From positions 124,001-188,000 of the forward strand of contig NZ_JBEDNQ010000014.1 of assembly GCF_040105385.1 (NCBI RefSeq): a stretch of DNA of 64,000 nt, written 5' to 3'. The notes beneath the pieces are model-generated. The model had not been told where the DNA came from and searched no databases. It saw nothing but the letters and a program-made list of their open reading frames with translations. The position numbers and the translations under genes are program-made. Numbering within the stretch: the stretch's first letter is position 1; every line of letters starts with the position of its first letter. Positions 62,668 to 64,000 of this stretch are shown here, piece by piece. Origin of the DNA: Pseudonocardia nematodicida. Lineage in GTDB: Bacteria; Actinomycetota; Actinomycetes; Mycobacteriales; Pseudonocardiaceae.

Positions 62668-62838
62668 GGCCGGGACTCGTGCGTCACACCGGGTGCGCCG
62701 GCCACGGCCGTCGTACCCCGTCTGATCACCGGACTTTCCCCTCGGTTGACGGTGCTCGGAGAAGATCTTTAGCTTGCACAGCGAAATCCTGGGGCGGACA
62801 ATCGGGTCGTACGACGGACCTGGCCGAAGGAGCATCTC

Positions 62839-63282
62839 ATGAAGGTGGCCGACATCCTGCGGATCAAGGGCGACACGGTGCACACCGTGCTGTCGTGGAA
62901 CACGCTCCCCGAGGCGGCGGCACGCCTCGCCGGACCACCCTCGCTCGGCGCCCTGGTCGTCTCCGACGACGGCTTCCGTGAACGGGTCGACGGCATCATC
63001 TCCGAGCGCGACGTGGTCCGCCGCCTCGCGACCGACGGCGCCGGGGTGATGAACCTGACCGTCGCGGACGTGATGACCCGGCACGTCGTCACCTGCGCGC
63101 CGACCGACTCGATCGAGGACGCGATGGGCCTGATGAACCGGTGGCGGCACCGCCACCTCCCGGTCGTCGAGGACCACAAGCTGGTCGGGCTCATCAGCAT
63201 CGGTGACGTGGTCAAGCGCCGGCTGGCCGAGATGCAGACCGAGGCCGGCGTGCTGCGCGACATCTACCTGTCCGGGCGCTGA
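62839..63282 (+). CDS. CBS-domain protein
   Basis: A 147-residue protein consisting of two CBS domains (MKVADILRIKGDTVHTVLSW at the start and VMTRHVVTCAPTDSIEDAMGLM at about residue 77). Such stand-alone pairs bind adenine nucleotides. The ATG has AAGGAGCATCTC upstream. Its stop codon lies inside the first unit of an 18-bp tandem repeat. Confidence 0.9.
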   Translation: MKVADILRIKGDTVHTVLSWNTLPEAAARLAGPPSLGALVVSDDGFRERVDGIISERDVVRRLATDGAGVMNLTVADVMTRHVVTCAPTDSIEDAMGLMNRWRHRHLPVVEDHKLVGLISIGDVVKRRLAEMQTEAGVLRDIYLSGR

Positions 63283-63319
63283 GACCTGTCCGGGCGCCGA
63301 GACCTGTCCGGGCGGTGAG
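63266..63319. repeat. Three tandem 18-bp units at the end of the CBS gene
   Basis: Units start at 63266, 63284 and 63302 and share ACCTGTCCGGGCG. They differ at only one or two bases (CTGAG, CCGAG, GTGAG ends). The first unit contains the CBS stop. It could result from slippage. Confidence 0.8.
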
Positions 63320-63376
63320 TCCGCTTCGGGGGTGACGGCCGGGAACGTCCCCGGCGACCGATGCGTTGTGCACGGT

Positions 63377-63772
63377 ATGAGCGCTGCATCCGCCACCTCC
63401 GGACGCGCGGCCGGCCGGGCCGGCCGCGCGGCCGCGTTCGCCACGTTGTTCCGCGCACTCACCCGCCGGGGCCGGCCGGGTGAGCCGGGGCCCGCCGAAC
63501 GGCTGCGAGCCGTTCCCGCGATGGCCGGGGACGCCTGGCGCGGCACCTACCCCGGTCTCGGCAAGGGCCGGATGGCCCTGTTCCTGCTCGCGCTGGCCTA
63601 CCTGGTGTCCCCGGTCGACGTGGTGCCCGAGGCGCTGCTGGGACTGCTCGGCCTGACCGACGACGCCGTCGTCGCGATGTGGCTGGGCGGTGCGGTGCTG
63701 GTCGAGGCCGACCGCTACCTGGGCTGGCGCCGTGAGGCCGCCCCGGCTCAGGCGCAGTTCGACCGGACGTAG
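63377..63772 (+). CDS. DUF1232 / YkvA-type membrane protein
   Basis: A 131-residue protein. FLLALAYLVSPVDVVPEALLG is the DUF1232 signature within a helix, followed by a second hydrophobic segment. The N-terminus is Ala/Arg-rich. Function of the family is unknown. It converges with the next gene and overlaps it by 25 bases. Confidence 0.85.
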   Translation: MSAASATSGRAAGRAGRAAAFATLFRALTRRGRPGEPGPAERLRAVPAMAGDAWRGTYPGLGKGRMALFLLALAYLVSPVDVVPEALLGLLGLTDDAVVAMWLGGAVLVEADRYLGWRREAAPAQAQFDRT

Positions 63773-64000
63773 TCGTTGATCCGCTGCGAGGCGGCCTGGT
63801 AGTCGGGATCCGAGCGGGCCTGCCCGATCTCCGGGTCCCGGGCCACGGCGAGAGTGTCCCCGCCGTTGGACTCCAGCAGCTCCAGCTGACGCTCGACGAG
63901 CTGGTTCGCCCGCTCGAAGTCGGCCCGGATCTCCTGCGGCGCCAGGTTGGTGACCTGCTGGTTGGCCCGCCGGACCTCGGCGGCGACCTGGTTGACGTCG
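63748..64000 (-). CDS. C-terminal part of an unknown protein, cut by window end
   Basis: The minus strand is open from the window edge to a TGA at 63748-63750, encoding 84 codons of a helical, Gln/Glu-rich protein with AAEVRRANQQVTNL and a final SNCA. The start lies beyond the window. The protein is unrecognised; a Cys four residues from the end may pair with one upstream. Confidence 0.6.
   Translation of the reverse strand, partial: DVNQVAAEVRRANQQVTNLAPQEIRADFERANQLVERQLELLESNGGDTLAVARDPEIGQARSDPDYQAASQRINDYVRSNCA

Overview
The window is very GC-rich DNA with dense, mostly overlapping genes, many GTG starts and short gaps. An SsgA-family regulator, a DUF5709-type protein, a DUF222/13E12-type HNH protein, a DinB2-type polymerase and an actinobacterial mycosporine-type cluster together point to an actinomycete, most likely Pseudonocardiales (Pseudonocardia or a close relative). 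No rRNA, tRNA, CRISPR array or replication origin was seen. Genus assignment is inference.

Layout. (1) About 1-7.3 kb: a catabolic block with a cyclase-family metal hydrolase, a crotonase resembling 6-oxocamphor hydrolase, a three-subunit molybdenum hydroxylase, an MHS-type MFS transporter and a TetR regulator. (2) 7.4-11.8 kb: small proteins (DUF5709, SsgA-like, membrane-anchored), an acyl-CoA synthetase preceded by a 3 x 16 bp repeat, and a flavin reductase. (3) 11.8-22.2 kb: a partial cobalamin set (cobD, cobQ, fused ChlI-ChlD chelatase, cobO, cobB, CobE/CbiG-C, fused CysG-N/CobA), interrupted by a SURF1 gene on the other strand, and closed by a cobalamin riboswitch in front of one small unknown gene. 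(4) 22.2-28.2 kb: DNA polymerase IV with a phosphopantetheinyl transferase, a TauD-type dioxygenase, short simple repeats, a 315 bp decayed insertion sequence with both terminal inverted repeats, and a 13E12-type HNH protein.

(5) 28.5-34.6 kb: a mycosporine-like amino acid (UV sunscreen) operon mysA-mysB-mysC-mysD, led by a HAD-like protein that has lost both motif I aspartates and followed tail-to-tail by a second TauD-type dioxygenase. (6) 34.6-43.8 kb: a frameshifted deazaflavin nitroreductase-like gene, threonine synthase, DoxX, an Nei/Fpg glycosylase, a nuclease lipoprotein, a second Y-family polymerase with a leucine steric gate, and several small unknown genes. (7) 43.8-53.2 kb: a Rieske oxygenase, a sarcosine-oxidase-like flavoprotein and a LysR regulator (probable methylated-amine or betaine demethylation), an enoyl-CoA hydratase, a quinone oxidoreductase, a large unknown protein and a BCCT betaine-type transporter. 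(8) 53.3-64 kb: a serine hydrolase, an Lrp regulator divergent from an AceE-like E1, PAC2, MFS, PadR with a clear palindromic operator, NADAR, CBS and DUF1232 proteins, and a gene cut by the window end.

The window mixes core metabolism and DNA repair with accessory catabolic and sunscreen modules. The most notable items are the riboswitch-controlled orphan gene, the pseudo-HAD and 2-oxoglutarate dioxygenase around the mys operon, the minimal insertion-sequence relic and the ribonucleotide-permissive type of polymerase. All family calls come from reading motifs and overall sequence character; no database search was run.
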